64,000 bases of DNA from Psilocybe azurescens. Lineage: Eukaryota > Basidiomycota > Agaricomycetes > Agaricales > Agrocybaceae. Under the pieces are notes generated by a model. It saw only the letters and a list, made by a program, of their open reading frames with translations. It did no database searches and was not told where the DNA came from. The translations under genes were made by a program, and so were the position numbers. The DNA is taken from NCBI GenBank assembly GCA_023853785.1, contig JAJIRX010000648.1, positions 806,001 through 870,000 of the forward strand, read 5' to 3'. Shown here piece after piece: positions 1 through 12,020 of this stretch. The first letter of the stretch is position 1. Every line of letters begins with the position of its first letter.

Positions 1-1433
1 TCGTGGTTGCTTGCGAGTGGTTCGTGTGACGACCTTCCATACGCTGATGATGCGGCGTTCAAGCTGTTTGGCATAAGAGACGCGGCGGAAGTTGGCAGAA
101 CTGAGATAGGGCAATATAAGCGGGCCATTTTAAAGGGCCGAAGGAAAGAACGTACATTGGGACTTCAGTATCAGCCATGGACATGGAGAAGCGGGGATCG
201 CGAACGATGTAAGAAGACATGATATTCGGGATAGCGTTTTGCGAATAGGATTCACGGAAGATGTTCTTTTGGTTCGTTCGAGTCTAGAAATGTCGTTTAA
301 CAATGTGTAGTCCGGCTACCAGCACCACTTCAGCTGAAGGAGTGAATAAGTTGGGTAGTTGAAGTTGGATGGTAGTGACAGTCAAAGGCTCGTAATCAAG
401 TGGGGAGAGCGCGGGAGAGATGGTAATACACAGAAATGGGGCTGATCCAGATCGCAAGATGCGCAGAAACTGAGCGAGAGACTTTATAGTCTCAAGAACA
501 AGTACAGGAACCAACATAGAGGACAGTGCAACAATAATGATACAGACACGTGTGAATGGAGAGCATTACGAAGCAGGAGAACAAGGCCTTGAGCGTGAAT
601 GCGAAACTACACGAGTAACAGGAGCCTGTAGCGAGTTACCATAGTTCCAAGGCTGCCCATTGTCCGAGAACAATAGTTCGCGTTGTTTGTCGTTACTTGT
701 CTTTGTTCTATTTTTAGATAGACATCAAAACATTGCTCGAACATATTATGCGTCTTATCATTCATGTCAAGCCCATTATTGCCACGCCAATAAAGTGCTG
801 AGGCTACCCGATTATGACCGTTGCTGGAGTAAATACTGCTTTCTGTGTATCTCTGCCGAGTCCCGACACGTGCATAAACGCCAATTATGTTGACCCTGTG
901 AGATCATACAGCAGTCCCTATTGTCTCTCTAGAATAATGATTCTGAAGCTGTATCATTAGCCTCAGTTACATTCAGCCATCGACAGCTAGTTCTGTTACC
1001 TTAGAGGTCCGACTTGACTGCATCCTATTTACCTCAGGGATCCCACATCGACAGACTTCGAGATCCTCATGGACATTACATCCTCTGGCTTCAAGCTCGT
1101 CGGTAAGAGCAAGGGCAAAGACTTTCCGAGGACTCATGGCATCTGTCTATGGAACAGAAAGATTGATAAAGTATATATACATTCCTTTAAGGATTCATAA
1201 GTTATAATAATGTGCTATACATGCCGGTGCCATGCGGCGTTTCACACCCTCTCCAAAATATAGGTAATATACGCAGCAACAGGTTCGTCAGTGAGAGTAA
1301 AGTCGGCTGTCGGTGCTCGCGTTTCGACCAACGCAAATATGTGACGTATATCGAAGAGGCATGGATGCAGTTGGCGAATATCACAACGGGGCGCGGGAGG
1401 CACCGATGGGATGGGGACGATGATGAGCAGCAT
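1..1433. other. Left edge without an assignable gene
   Basis: I see no recognisable gene here. The minus strand has a short open frame at 284-517 with a hydrophobic start, and a further in-frame methionine stretch below about 220 running toward the left edge. Together they could be the tail of a gene entering from outside, but no motif supports this. CACGTG palindromes occur near 546 and 867. The stretch 1140-1433 is the 3' flank of the PIF1 gene. Confidence 0.3.
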
Positions 1434-3773
1434 CTAGCTCGCATCTGATATGGTGGATAGTGTTTTGCTCCACGTAACAACCTTTGGATGGGCTTGGACC
1501 TAATGAGAAAGTCGAATGAGTATGGCATAAAAATTTAAATGTAATGTAAATCAGTTACCTTAGCCGGATCAAAATTAAGAATTTGGAGACCTTCAAGGGA
1601 AGTGGCTCGCGAAAGAGCAACATAAGCTTGTCCTGCGAAAGAGAAAATTAGCAAAAACATCCATCATTCATGAAGATCACATACCCTTCTCGAAAACTTT
1701 GCCCAGGTCAACTTTGACCCGGTCTAACGTTTGACCCTGGGATTTATGGATACTCATAGCCCATGCAAGGATCAGAGGTAACTGCAAGGGTTGCCAATAC
1801 ATCTCTCTAAGGACAAAACAGGGAACTTGAATACTTACCTGCGTACGACTGACTTGCACTTCCCCACTGGGAAGTTCCACTTTCCAGGTTTCAGGCTGAA
1901 CCAGGACCCGCCGCTTGCCTCCCGGGACAAGGAATTCGACAACAGGGTACAATCTCCCTTTAGTGATGCCACCAGAACTAACCGGTTTCTTGCCGCTGGC
2001 ACTGCTCGTAGTTGAACCTATGGCGCCCATGTCGCCTTTACTAGATTCATCGCCAACCTCAAGGGTATCCGAAAACGGATAACACGACCCATACTGCCAT
2101 TGACTAACGTGTCATCTATGTTTTTTATTAACATGACCTGAGCATCGACCCGAAGTACCAGTCTTTGCGGAGCCATAAAGTTTGCCAGCATCTTCTCGCG
2201 TTGTTGCATATCTTGAATAGATCCACCGTCACTGGCTGTGAAAGGCATCTCTTGGGTTTGTAGGCGCGACATGCGGCTAGAGTTGGATCTTTCAACATCC
2301 TCTCTTCGTGGAAATCTATAGAAAGAATTAACCCGGTATGTATGATGGTGATTATTTTGCACGTACAGTTCAGTAGCACCCAGTCCGTCTTCGTACTCGA
2401 TGTTTCTCGACAAATTTCTGAAGGCTTGGATTGACTTGGGAGTAAGAGTACCGAACCGCATTTCGTTCAACATATCGACAAAGACTGACGACAGGTTTAA
2501 GTCTAGATCATCGGGACACAGTCAAAAGTGGAAGCGTACTCTGGTCACTTTGTCGGAAGACTTTGGTGAGATTATAGGTATGTTTCACGACTTTTTCCAC
2601 ATGTCGGCTTCAAATGCAAATTTGACCTGCTGGGAACCTTTGGTCACGGGTGGCAACTGGAAGAAATCTCCGGTGACGATGACCTATTAATGAACGTCAG
2701 GACGAGCCGTTGGCGATAACGCTAGACTATACACACTTGAATCCCACCGAATGGTTGCGGATCCTTTCTGAGATCAGTAGCAATAGTAGCTAATTTGTCA
2801 AAGAGGTCCCCGTCAACCATTGAAACTGAAAAAAATGCAAAGTCAGCAGATATATCGTTTAATTAACACAGATGTATGCGAACCTTCGTCAATGATAAGG
2901 ACTTTGGTTCTCAACCATCGAGTTAATGCTTTCTTATTCTTTCTGATTTTGGTACCTAACTCCTTAGCACTTTCGATTCCTAAACCAATTCCTGCAAATG
3001 AATGAATGGTGACTCCTCCGATGTTGCAAGCAGCGATACCTGATATATGTTTAGCCATCACGGTAGATAGGGAGATATGAATCACTTATAAACGGACCTG
3101 TCGAGGCAGTAATAGCTACAACATCGGGAGTCTTATTATACTTTTGCGCAACGTCTTGATGATTTCCCGAAGAAGAACAGACTTTCCGGTCCCTTCGACT
3201 GTGTTCAATAGGAGCAATCAAAGGTCAATATCCTAGTAACTCACCTGCACTACCAGTATAAAATACACTGTCTCCTTCCTGCACCAACTTCAATATCTGT
3301 GTTTGTTCCTGGCTGAGGAAAACAGCGGCAAGTTTCTTCTTCTCAGTAGAAGTCAAGGAGCTTGCAGAAGCGTGGAAAGATGATTTGATGTTTTCCTTTG
3401 GCTTATTTGAGAAGGAATTGCTCGATGATGAAAGAGTTTGTTTGCTGAGGGCATCATTGGCGTGCCAGTCATTAGGTAGTATACGACGAGCCCTTTTGAC
3501 AACAGGCGCAGTGGCATGCTCTTCATTCGGACTTGTACGTTTATTGTCAGCTTTCGATGGAGCCAAGGGAGGCGGCACCGTTGGGGGATAGCCAGAGAGA
3601 GCCTCTTGTATAGCTCTCAAACGCTCTTCTGAACCTGTCAGCTTCTTTGCTGGAGCCCTTGGAGGTGATTGTGACCATGGTATTTCTTGAGAAGATTTGG
3701 TAGGTTGCGAAACGACAGAGTTAGATGACCAGTCGCGTTTTACGGTACCCAGTCCGGACTGAGATTTGGGCAT
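1434..3773 (-). CDS. PIF1: PIF1-type ATP-dependent 5'-3' DNA helicase (frame broken)
   Basis: SF1B helicase acting on nuclear and mitochondrial DNA (G-quadruplex unwinding, telomere and mtDNA maintenance in characterised relatives). From the N-terminus: a low-complexity Ser/Pro leader with a basic KRAR patch; a Walker A GSAGTGKS assembled across the first intron near 3239/3195; VLIIDE plus [12 protein letters not shown] (Walker B) across the intron at about 2885-2822; [13 protein letters not shown] near 2680; FRQ near 2555; [11 protein letters not shown] at 2470; [18 protein letters not shown] near 1740; and [15 protein letters not shown] near 1610. The last exon (1499-1434) reads [14 protein letters not shown] and stops at TAG. 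At least seven small introns are needed. Three single-base losses break the frame: an A run at 3142-3145, near 2589-2596, and a T run at 2072-2075 (positions on the plus strand). All conserved motifs survive, so sequencing error is more likely than a pseudogene. The start is the only ATG before the conserved region. Confidence 0.92.
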
Positions 3774-3885
3774 GATGAATGTGGGTTAGTAGTCTTAAAA
3801 GAGACTGGTGAAGATTGACGCGAACCACTTTGCTGGTTAACAATCGAGAAACATAGCGTGAGACAAACGCGAACCAGTCACAAAT

Positions 3886-3891
3886 CACGTG
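3886..3891. promoter_or_regulatory. CACGTG palindrome upstream of PIF1
   Basis: A perfect E-box CACGTG lies 113 bp before the PIF1 start codon. The same hexamer occurs at a similar distance before TIM44, the heme lyase and DAK. It is the core site of fungal bHLH factors of the Cbf1/Pho4 class. Function here is inferred from position only. Confidence 0.35.
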
Positions 3892-4234
3892 TTAGGGCAC
3901 GTTGGGTATCATGTCCCTTTCCACCCCGACCTTAGTTTAAGGCCAATGTATTAGGCCAGTTGAGCCACACTAAGATATCTGAATATTTGGTATACAGTGA
4001 TTTTTAATGCATCCACTTGGAGAATGTGATTGGTAGAAAACATACCCAATAACTCACAAGCGAGAATTTATACCAGTATCAGAGTGTTATTAATATCAAC
4101 CATGTGCACTTATCGAAATGAATGTTTACATCATGAAAAAGAGTGGTGATTATGCAGTACGAAAGCAAAATTAAAGCGCATCAGGGAATAGTGGTCTATG
4201 ATGTATAAGTAGTATATAGATAGGTATTATAATT

Positions 4235-5917
4235 TTAAAGGTATGCACGAGCACTTCTCCGTGCCATCTGGAAAAGGACATTTTAGCACGTTATTATCAG
4301 CAAATAATAAAGACATACCTCGACAACTTTCCATCCTCCTGTAAGCTCGTTATCGAGGTCTTCCGGAACGCGAGTCACCGCTGCAGCGTATGTACATTGT
4401 TCGACCTTATTTTCAGCTCCAACAACAATTTCTCCTGTTTTAGCGTTGCGGAACAGTAGCATTTCTTGAGTTGAAAAGGTGATCAGAAAAATGGGAACTT
4501 CATTTTCCAAAATCTTAGCCTCGGAAACCTAAATCGTAGGATAAGACAGTAGACTAAACAGCTGGAATAAAAGATCACGAACATCAACTTGACGAATATC
4601 AAGAACTTTGCTGTCACTGATCAATCCTTGGCGAAGGAAGTGTTCCATTGTAGCCCATAGTACGTTATATGTCTATTTTGAATCAAACAAGTCAATTTAA
4701 CCGTTTACAAAAGTGTAAACAGACTTACGGCTTCTCCGCACCATTGCTGCAAAGATTCTCGATCAGCAGATAGGTAGCATCGACGACCTCGGGAACAATG
4801 TATTCCCTCAGTTCGCGCTCGAAATTTTCACGATTGAAAGTTGGGTCCATGCTCTTCATTAACCGCATCACCTGAGCAGTCTCATTTTCGTCAAACCATG
4901 TCCCCACAGTTTCGGTTACAGATCGCATGGAAGAAACAAGTGGATTTTCACTCTCGTCGTAAGCTTGTCGCATAGACACCAGAGTTTTTAGAATGGGGTT
5001 GGTTTCCTTCATCTTGTTCCAGGCTTCCTGTCGTGGGGAGTCCTTATGGAGCACCATAGCTTCACCAGCACTGAAAAAGTATCCATGAGTTGTTGCTACA
5101 TGAAAAATGGAGAAGATTGGAACTGACTCGGGGTTGGCAACAATGCGATTAGGACCTAAACCAGCAGCACGACCAGCTTTCTCAAGTCGTTTTTGTCTTC
5201 TTAGTCGCCGTGCCTCCTTTTCTTCGAAGCCGGCATGTTTCGCACTACCGCTATCATCTAATGAATCGACTATGGTATCGGCTAAAGTTTTGTAGGCGAC
5301 GGTCTTTCGAATAGGTTCCGTTGATTTCTCAACAGCGGAGGAAACAGCAGAAGACGCTCGTGAAATCTAAATGAATTAATCAGCAATTAGAATGGCTGAA
5401 ATGCATGAGTTTCCACATACAGCACGCATGACTTCACTCTCTTCCATTGATTTCAGAGCCTCTGCGACTGCATCCCCAACCTTAACACCCGTCTTCTTGA
5501 GCTCTTCGGCCGCCGCTCTTAGTTTTGGATTTTCTTTTATACTGGAAGTCAACTGATTCTGAATGTTAGCGTCGTCATGCGGGGCAAATTCTTGATGCGA
5601 CGCACTCTTGCTCGTTCATATGCTGCTTTTGCGCGTTTCATCGCCTCCGAGTCCTGTAGTTTGTCCACATCGCCCTGAAGCTGCTTGACACTGTCCTGAA
5701 GCTCTCTACTTTTCCTCAGTTCGTCTTTTAAGACGTCAACAAATGTTTGAAAGGGCGATTTTGGGAGTTCGTTTTGGCGCCGAGATGACGAATGAAAAGC
5801 AGCATACTGTGGTCCGGTCAGTATCCGAAAAGGCGCAGGACGCCCAGATCGTCGTGCCAGAGAACGATTACGACTGGAAGTGCGCGCAACCAGATTTTGT
5901 AGATTACTCGGCGGCAT
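4235..5917 (-). CDS. TIM44: TIM44, mitochondrial inner-membrane import motor subunit
   Basis: Peripheral matrix-side subunit that tethers mtHsp70 to the TIM23 channel. The N-terminus is an Arg/Ser-rich, acid-free presequence followed by FHSSSRR, typical of a matrix-targeting peptide. Next come SPFQTFVDVLKDELRKSREL and a charged coiled-coil stretch. The C-terminal lipid- and TIM23-binding domain is clear: SSMRSVTETVGTWFDENE, AQVMRLMKSMDPTFN, YIVPEVVDATYL (5057-4725), then a last domain with LLFRNAKTGEIVVGAE and GGWKVVE (4510-4315). The final exon after an intron at about 4310-4265 adds MARRSARAYL and a TAA stop. About five introns are visible and no frame break was noticed. A CACGTG site and CCAAT-type motifs lie within 150 bp upstream. 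Confidence 0.93.
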
Positions 5918-8047
5918 AGTATATAGTGTGAGGTTCAGAGAATATAGTTTGTGCGCACACTAGTGTTCACCGTCACGGCTCACGATTGGCCGACAGAATA
6001 TCCAAATTTCGAGTCTCTCCGAGACCAATCACGAGACAGTTCCCACGATTCGCAATTCTATCAGTCACGTGACTGGAGTTAAGTCTTATAAGGCAGTACA
6101 AAGCTTTGAGAAAGTGTGGCGCACTCCATCATAACGCAAGTGAGTGACTGTGTTTTCTTCCAGTCACTGGTTTTTCAGTGATATATAGCGAAGTTACTTC
6201 TAGACGATAACCACATGCATATCAGTGTTTGATAATGCGGCCACAGTGCGGTCGTATCTCATATCGCTCATTGACACCTTATCCGCCTAACAACTTTTAC
6301 CCCGGGTTTTCGCAGTATTTCTGAACCGATGTGTTGCATTTCCACTGTGGCGCTACGGTACATATACTGACATGTTTATGTAAAAAGAAGTACATAGACG
6401 ACCACTAGAGCCGGTTTGCTGAGACGATGAACATCTGCAACTTCATGAATCATTAGAACGGCGTACACAAGGTGTACAGGTCAGCATTCGAAGCGTGTAT
6501 CTAGAGAGATATCTGAATATTAATGTATATAACCGCATTACTCAAATTCCTCATCAGAACTGTCGCATACTTCTTCCGGCTCTAACATTTCAGAATTCCA
6601 CTGGCTGAGCTCCAAACATGTCGAAAACGCCACCATTCCCAAAAACCTTCTTGAAGCGTCTTACAGTTCACATACTGATTATCTGAACGCCGAGCCCAAA
6701 GTCGTTTTTGGCGAGAACCTCAGGCACTAAACCAAATCCTACCAGATCATTTTTAGTCACCAGTCACCAGACTGTGTCCAATTAGGCCCAACCACATCTT
6801 GGCCACGGGGTTAAGCAGGGTTAAGCCAAGTGAAGCATAAAACAGATCGAGTCGATAAACCCCACGTTTTCGACGTCAATGTCGAGCACTCATAACTACA
6901 GATCTCGCCGCTGGTTACCCCCCTCCTTGGTATGTGATTAGTAAACGAACAAGGACGATCTTTCGAATAGAAAACCGTGAAAACCAGGCAAATTAAATTA
7001 ATCTTATACGTATTTTTTATGCAATACATATCCACGACCATTCGGATGTTTGCCTGAGGTGCTCATGGGAATACTCTAGACATGGGCTCTGAAAATAAAT
7101 TAAGGGCTCCTGACTCCTGAAGGCTCCTGACCTTCTGACTCCTTCTAACCGGTCTTGGACCTTCCTGACCTCTCCCTAAAAACACAATCGGACTCTGAGA
7201 CGCGGGTCCAATCGTTTGATTTCAAATGCAAGCAACTTGCAAGTACCGGCAAATTATTTGGTTGTGGATGAGACGGCACAAACCATCAAACACTCCATTC
7301 CGCAGAGCTATGGAATGGAGTAGGGTTACGAGGGGGATTGATCTATTTGGAACCCCCCTTCCAAGGAATGGTCGTTATAAACGGTCTTTTGCCGCTCCAG
7401 CATGCGGAGTCGGGGGTCCAAAATGTGTGGAGAATGTTCAAAGAGTGACGCTGAGTACGAGTTCCATTTTCGGACTTGTGTTTGAGGTTTACAGTCGGAC
7501 TGAGGCGGTCGTCTACGTCGCTTCTTTTGCTTTCCACAGTTTCTTATTAGAAAGTAGACCCCGTGAAAAACATATAACAGGGGCGATCGAAGGTAGACCG
7601 AGAGGTGGAGGCGCGAGGACCTTTTCTTCTGAATTACGTGGTGCTGTTCTGGGCAAAAATGTCGAATTTGTTGAGAGGCGGGCCATACTAGGTCCTGATG
7701 CCCTTGTATCGTAACTGACTTATTTTTTACCTGTAGGTCACGTACTAACTGCAGCTTGAGTCCTGTACTGGGGTCATGAGTGTCGTCGTCACCGAAAACA
7801 AGTTAGTGACAGTAAACTGTAACGAATGTCGTGTCTGTTCAAAGTTAAACGTTAAGGCCTAAGGTTTAGCGATGGCAGAACGGCAACTATCAGCAGCTGT
7901 TGAACCTCAAGCGGACAAAAATGTTTTGGTTTCCAAACAGCTTATTTGGAAACCCGGGGGTTTTTCTTGGAAAGATTTCCAAATAGATTAATCCTCCAAA
8001 CATCCACCGATCCAGGCAGATTCCAGTGTTCTGGGGTGTCGCGGTTG
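5918..8047. other. Gene-poor interval with a possible inverted-repeat element
   Basis: No conserved protein is recognisable. CACGTG at 6066-6071 lies in the TIM44 promoter. A 32-codon minus-strand ORF at 6538-6636 ends in the acidic run EPEEVCDSSDEEFE; it could be the relic of a longer tail, but nothing supports expression. A 162-codon plus-strand ORF at 7226-7714 lacks any family signature. The segment 7332-7997 is bounded by imperfect 21-bp inverted repeats, described separately. Confidence 0.4.
7332..7997. mobile_element. Possible small TIR element (MITE-like)
   Basis: Bases 7332-7352 and the reverse complement of 7977-7997 agree at 19 of 21 positions around the core ATCTATTTGGAA. Just inside both ends the motif CTTCCAAG / CTTTCCAAG recurs in the same relative orientation, so the similarity extends further inward. 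No clear target duplication is visible and the interior has no transposase signature. This is compatible with an old non-autonomous element but could be chance. Confidence 0.3.
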
Positions 8048-8055
8048 TAATGGAG

Positions 8056-11000
8056 TAGGGACTAACTCGGATCTATCCAGGTAGTATCCGTATCCGAACC
8101 GCGGATATTTGCCAAATACGGTTCGGATACGGCTCGGATACACTAATCCGTTTAAGACCCGTGCCCCAAGGGGGGTAGCAGCGGCGGCTTGGCAGTGGCT
8201 TGGCAGCGGCGACATGTTAGTAAAGTAGTTCATGGATTAAATTCCATCCCCTATAGCCAATTATTGTCCGTTTTGCTCATATTTGGGTGCATTGGAAAGA
8301 GAAAGAGCAGTAGAATTTAAATATAGCAAAATATAAGCCAAAAATAGTTGTAATTTTTACACAGTAAAGGTGACAAGGTTCAATTTACATTCTTGCTGAT
8401 AGTTATTTTCAATCTTCACCTTCTGACCTCATCCTCAGCTTTACCCATTCAGTCACTTCTGAGAGCTTCGGAAAAATAGGGGTCTTAGCCCATGAACCCA
8501 ATGCCATACGAGCTTTGAATGTTTGAGAGCTCATATTATGTTGCATGTGATTGACTTGACGACGGCCAGTCGAAAATGCTCTTTCAGCATCCACAGATGT
8601 TGCTGTTGTTTAATGGTCAGTTTAATATTTCTAATAGAAGTTTGAATAAAAACCTGGTGCAGAACAGAAGTCTTGTCCCATTTTAGCAAGAAGTGGGCGA
8701 TTCTTGCTTGCATTAAACCAATACTTCATGTAGCCACCAGCTTCTTCAATTACATTTGATGGAATTGGATCATCCTCAAGGTAAGTTTGAATGTGATCCT
8801 CAGGGTATTGATTTAATGTTTTTGATCTTCGGGTACCTTGATTCTCTGGAGCAGCCCATTTCGATTCGTCCTAATAGAGCATTAATTAATAATAGGATGC
8901 ACAAAAATATATGAAAATTACTTTGTTTCTCCTTTGCTTTGGAGCACGAACATTAGCTTCCTCAACAGCATATGTTGTTTGCCATCGATTTAAAACTAGT
9001 TTCTTGATGGTCTTCAACTTCTTTGCATCAATTTCTTTTCGCTTTTTAGCCAAATAAGCTTGCAGTCAGGGCACATCACTGTAATTTGATTAACTGTGTG
9101 TAGATGAAAGAATAAGAAAAGATCTCATACCGATTGATATAACATAAATTTCACAATCCCAAGTCAGATCCATATATTTGTCAATAAGTAGAACAGCAGC
9201 ATGTGCAGCAATCCGAATAACTGCAGGAGTTTCTTGAACCAGTGAACCAGGATCAGAAATGTCGGAATCAGAGTCAGAATCAGGTGTTGGAATATTTTGG
9301 GGCTTGTCCTCAACAGCAGCAACTAAGCTGTCACGCACAGCGATATAGCATAGGAAGGGCATCGACAATAAGAGGAACCTCAGCTTTAGAAAATAGGAGT
9401 GTAACATCCTTGAAAAGCTATAAAAAATATAACAAGGTGATTTAAAATATATAAAATCAGTGACATTAAATAACTCACCTTCAGGACCTCTTGTACATCA
9501 CTTGCAAGTTGCCACTGCTTCTCAGAAAGATGATATGCCTTCAACTTGTTTTCAGACACTGCTGTGAGGGACTGAACAATACTTTTAAAATGCAAATGAG
9601 CTGCAAGACAATCAAAGTCGGTGTTCCATCGGGTTGCAACATGCCTATCCAGAGCTCGCTTGTTAGATTGTTGATTTGGATCCTGGTCAATGAGATGCTG
9701 AAATTTCTCATTGAGGGTTGTATTATCATGGACCCGGGCGTGCAAGCCCAGAGACCTAAAAAATATATTAGAAAGCAACAGGCCAATTTTAAATAGAAAC
9801 ATTACTGCAGGAAAAAGCTGGAGTGCCATTTTTTCCTCTTCTGAACTCATCATTACCCCTTTCCTACCCATTTCCTCTATTGCAATATCATGCAAAGATC
9901 TTACCACAGCATTATCATGAGCCACCTGACCATCATCTCCACCATCATCCTCTGCATCTACCACTGCCTCCTCTATTGCAGCAATATCCTGATCCTCTGT
10001 TTCTCCATCCCCTTCATCAAGAATATATTCTTCATCATCACTACCTTCCAAAGTAACTTTCACAGACTTCTTGAGTTTGGGCTTTTGAAAAAAATGATAT
10101 GAAGATCTGCAAAATGTAATTTAAATTAATTCTAAACTAAAAGAGAAGAGAAATATTAATACCTTTGCAATCAAATTGAATATATGTGCTAAACACCGAA
10201 GACGAGCATCCATACCCGGAAAGTCAGGCAGAAATTCAGGAAGAATTTGAGCAAGCTTGTTGCAGTTGGAAGCATTGTCCATGCAAATTCCAAACAGCTA
10301 TCAACAATGTTCTGAGCAATTTGAAAAAAAATTATCTTGCTTATTTGCTTACTTTTTGTCAAGGCCAAAACGTTTTACACAATCAGCAGTCACAGCTGCT
10401 AAATAACGTCCATCATGTTTTTGAGTTAACCTATTTTATCAACTTAATCAGCATTCAAAAGTGAATGTAAAAATTGTGCAACGATACCATATAAATTCAA
10501 GAATGGCACGATGGATTATTCCTTGATCAAACCAGACTACAACCAACCCAAGGTATGATGAGACCAAAGGTGAGGTCCAGCCATCAAGCACAAGATAGAC
10601 AATGTTATTAATTTGCTAAGAAACACTTCAGTCACAAATTTGAAATTACCCAGAATTTGGAATTACCATAAAATAATTTCGTACTTCAATTGCTGCTTGT
10701 TCATAAATGTGAAGAAGATCGCGCTGAACAGTTACTGGATGTGGAACACTGGTTCCTGGTCAAAGCATCTCAATTTCAGCAAGATAATCCTCATCCAAGA
10801 TTATATTGAATGGACGAGCATCCTTGGCACAACGCAAAGCAATAAGAGCACGGTGAGCAGCTTGCGAGTAGGGGATAGAAGCAGCAACAGGCTTATCATG
10901 TAATTTTCCCTGCTTTTTCAGACAAATATCCATACTCTTCTGTAGATTGCTTGTACCATCTCCAGTTTTCATTCGTAGTTGTGTAAAAATACTGGCGTGG

Positions 11001-11741
11001 TGCTCAGGATGAGTTTTGCATTTGAAAACATACGTCATTGAGACGGGTTTCCCAAATTTGTCAAAATTTCGCTGCAGCGAAACATTGAAATGATCGTAAA
11101 CCGGAGAACGCCAGGACAGAATTGCCGCATCTCATAAATAATATATTAGCTCATTTACATATTATAATAATTAAACCACACACCAAGAATGTCATCATCA
11201 GACATTCCCCAGACTTGAAGATCGGTTTGGCGGTTAATAGCTGGTGCATTATGTCTCCGCTTGATTGGTGAGACAATAATTGGAATAATTTTTTAGGACC
11301 TTGGCTCTCGCTCTCATCACTTGATGTGCTTGAAGGTTCAGGAAATTCCTCTCCAGGAGATGCAGAGTGTGGTCCAGGCCGTGTAGGAGTCACTGGGGAC
11401 CAGGTTGGATAGGAAAGATATTTGTCCTCTTGCTGGCACCATCTCTGGCAGCAGGGACAGCAGTAGGGATGGCTGGATGGCCACCCTTTCGAGGTGGCAT
11501 AACGATGCAGGGTCAAGGGAAGGGAAGCCCAACACAGAGCAGACTCTCATATTATCTGACAGCGGAGAAACCATGATTTTTGATTGATTGATGTCGGAGC
11601 TTTAAACTACGTCTAAATATGGCGGATTATCCGTAGTATCCGCGGTTCTGCCTATACATATCCACGGATACTTAAAAATAGTATCCGGTTACTACGGTGC
11701 ATGGGTAGTAACCGGATTTGCCTAATCCGTGTTAGTCCCTA
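8056..11741 (-). mobile_element. Complete hAT DNA transposon with TIRs and 8-bp target duplication
   Basis: The left end begins TAGGGACTAACTCGGAT and the right end, read inward on the other strand, begins TAGGGACTAACACGGAT (16 of 17 identical). Both ends are flanked by the same octamer TAATGGAG, at 8048-8055 and 11742-11749, the 8-bp duplication expected of hAT insertion. Subterminal blocks rich in CGGATA/ATCCG repeats occur inside both ends (8080-8150 and 11625-11720), typical of hAT transposase binding regions. The element is 3686 bp and carries one transposase on the minus strand. Intact ends and matching duplication suggest a fairly recent insertion. Confidence 0.9.
8409..11500 (-). CDS. 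hAT-family transposase with BED-like zinc finger
   Basis: Probable transposase of the surrounding element. N-terminal part: a Pro/Ser-rich leader, then YVFKCKTHP ... GTSNLQK ... C near 11030-10930, a fungal-type BED-like finger in which the His of the usual NLxxH is Ser here. Central part: a TADCVKRFGLDK-like stretch and a region equivalent to the hAT catalytic core (10400-10190), an acidic insert (EGSDDEEYILDEGD), then RHVATRWNTDFDCLAAH (about 9650). C-terminal part: hAT dimerisation region with NASKNRPLLAKMGQ and SVDAERAFSTGRRQVN (about 8590), ending at TGA 8409-8411. The start is uncertain: ATG at 11500 opens a 36-codon frame and the reading then moves to a second frame near 11400, so a small indel or intron is needed. 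Introns near 9480-9400 and 8940-8880 are likely. Confidence 0.8.
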
Positions 11742-11918
11742 TAATGGAGCACATGAATGCCACATGGCAACTCATATGGCGTTACATTCGTTCGTCGAAC
11801 GCACATATTTCTATATTATAATAAGGAAGGCCTGGTGACATAGGATCTCGTAGGATCGCCGGGTTATCTTATAAGAAGTAATCAACCATCTGACACGGAA
11901 CAAAAAGAGTGCTTAACG

Positions 11919-11942
11919 GAGATATATATATATATATATATT
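11919..11942. repeat. (AT)n microsatellite
   Basis: About 11 uninterrupted AT/TA dinucleotides lie in the interval between the hAT element and the 3' end of the heme lyase gene. No other feature is seen between 11750 and 12020. Confidence 0.8.
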
Positions 11943-12020
11943 AAGGTGATGAGTTAGGGTCACGCGTGTCGGAGACGTCAATTTTTCCAGACAGGATATT
12001 AGGGAGATGTTACAAGCCCA

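Noticed and set aside
1434..3773. PIF1 gene as part of a second Helitron
   Set aside because: It has a host-type leader and exon structure, and no Rep or Helitron N domain lies upstream; TIM44 follows directly.
7226..7714. 162-codon ORF as a gene
   Set aside because: No family motif, unusual composition, and it overlaps the possible inverted-repeat element; no intron structure supports it.
11151..11576. Second independent gene at the right end of the hAT element
   Set aside because: Overlapping frames here read as the Pro/Ser-rich transposase N-terminus split by a small indel; no separate product is supported.
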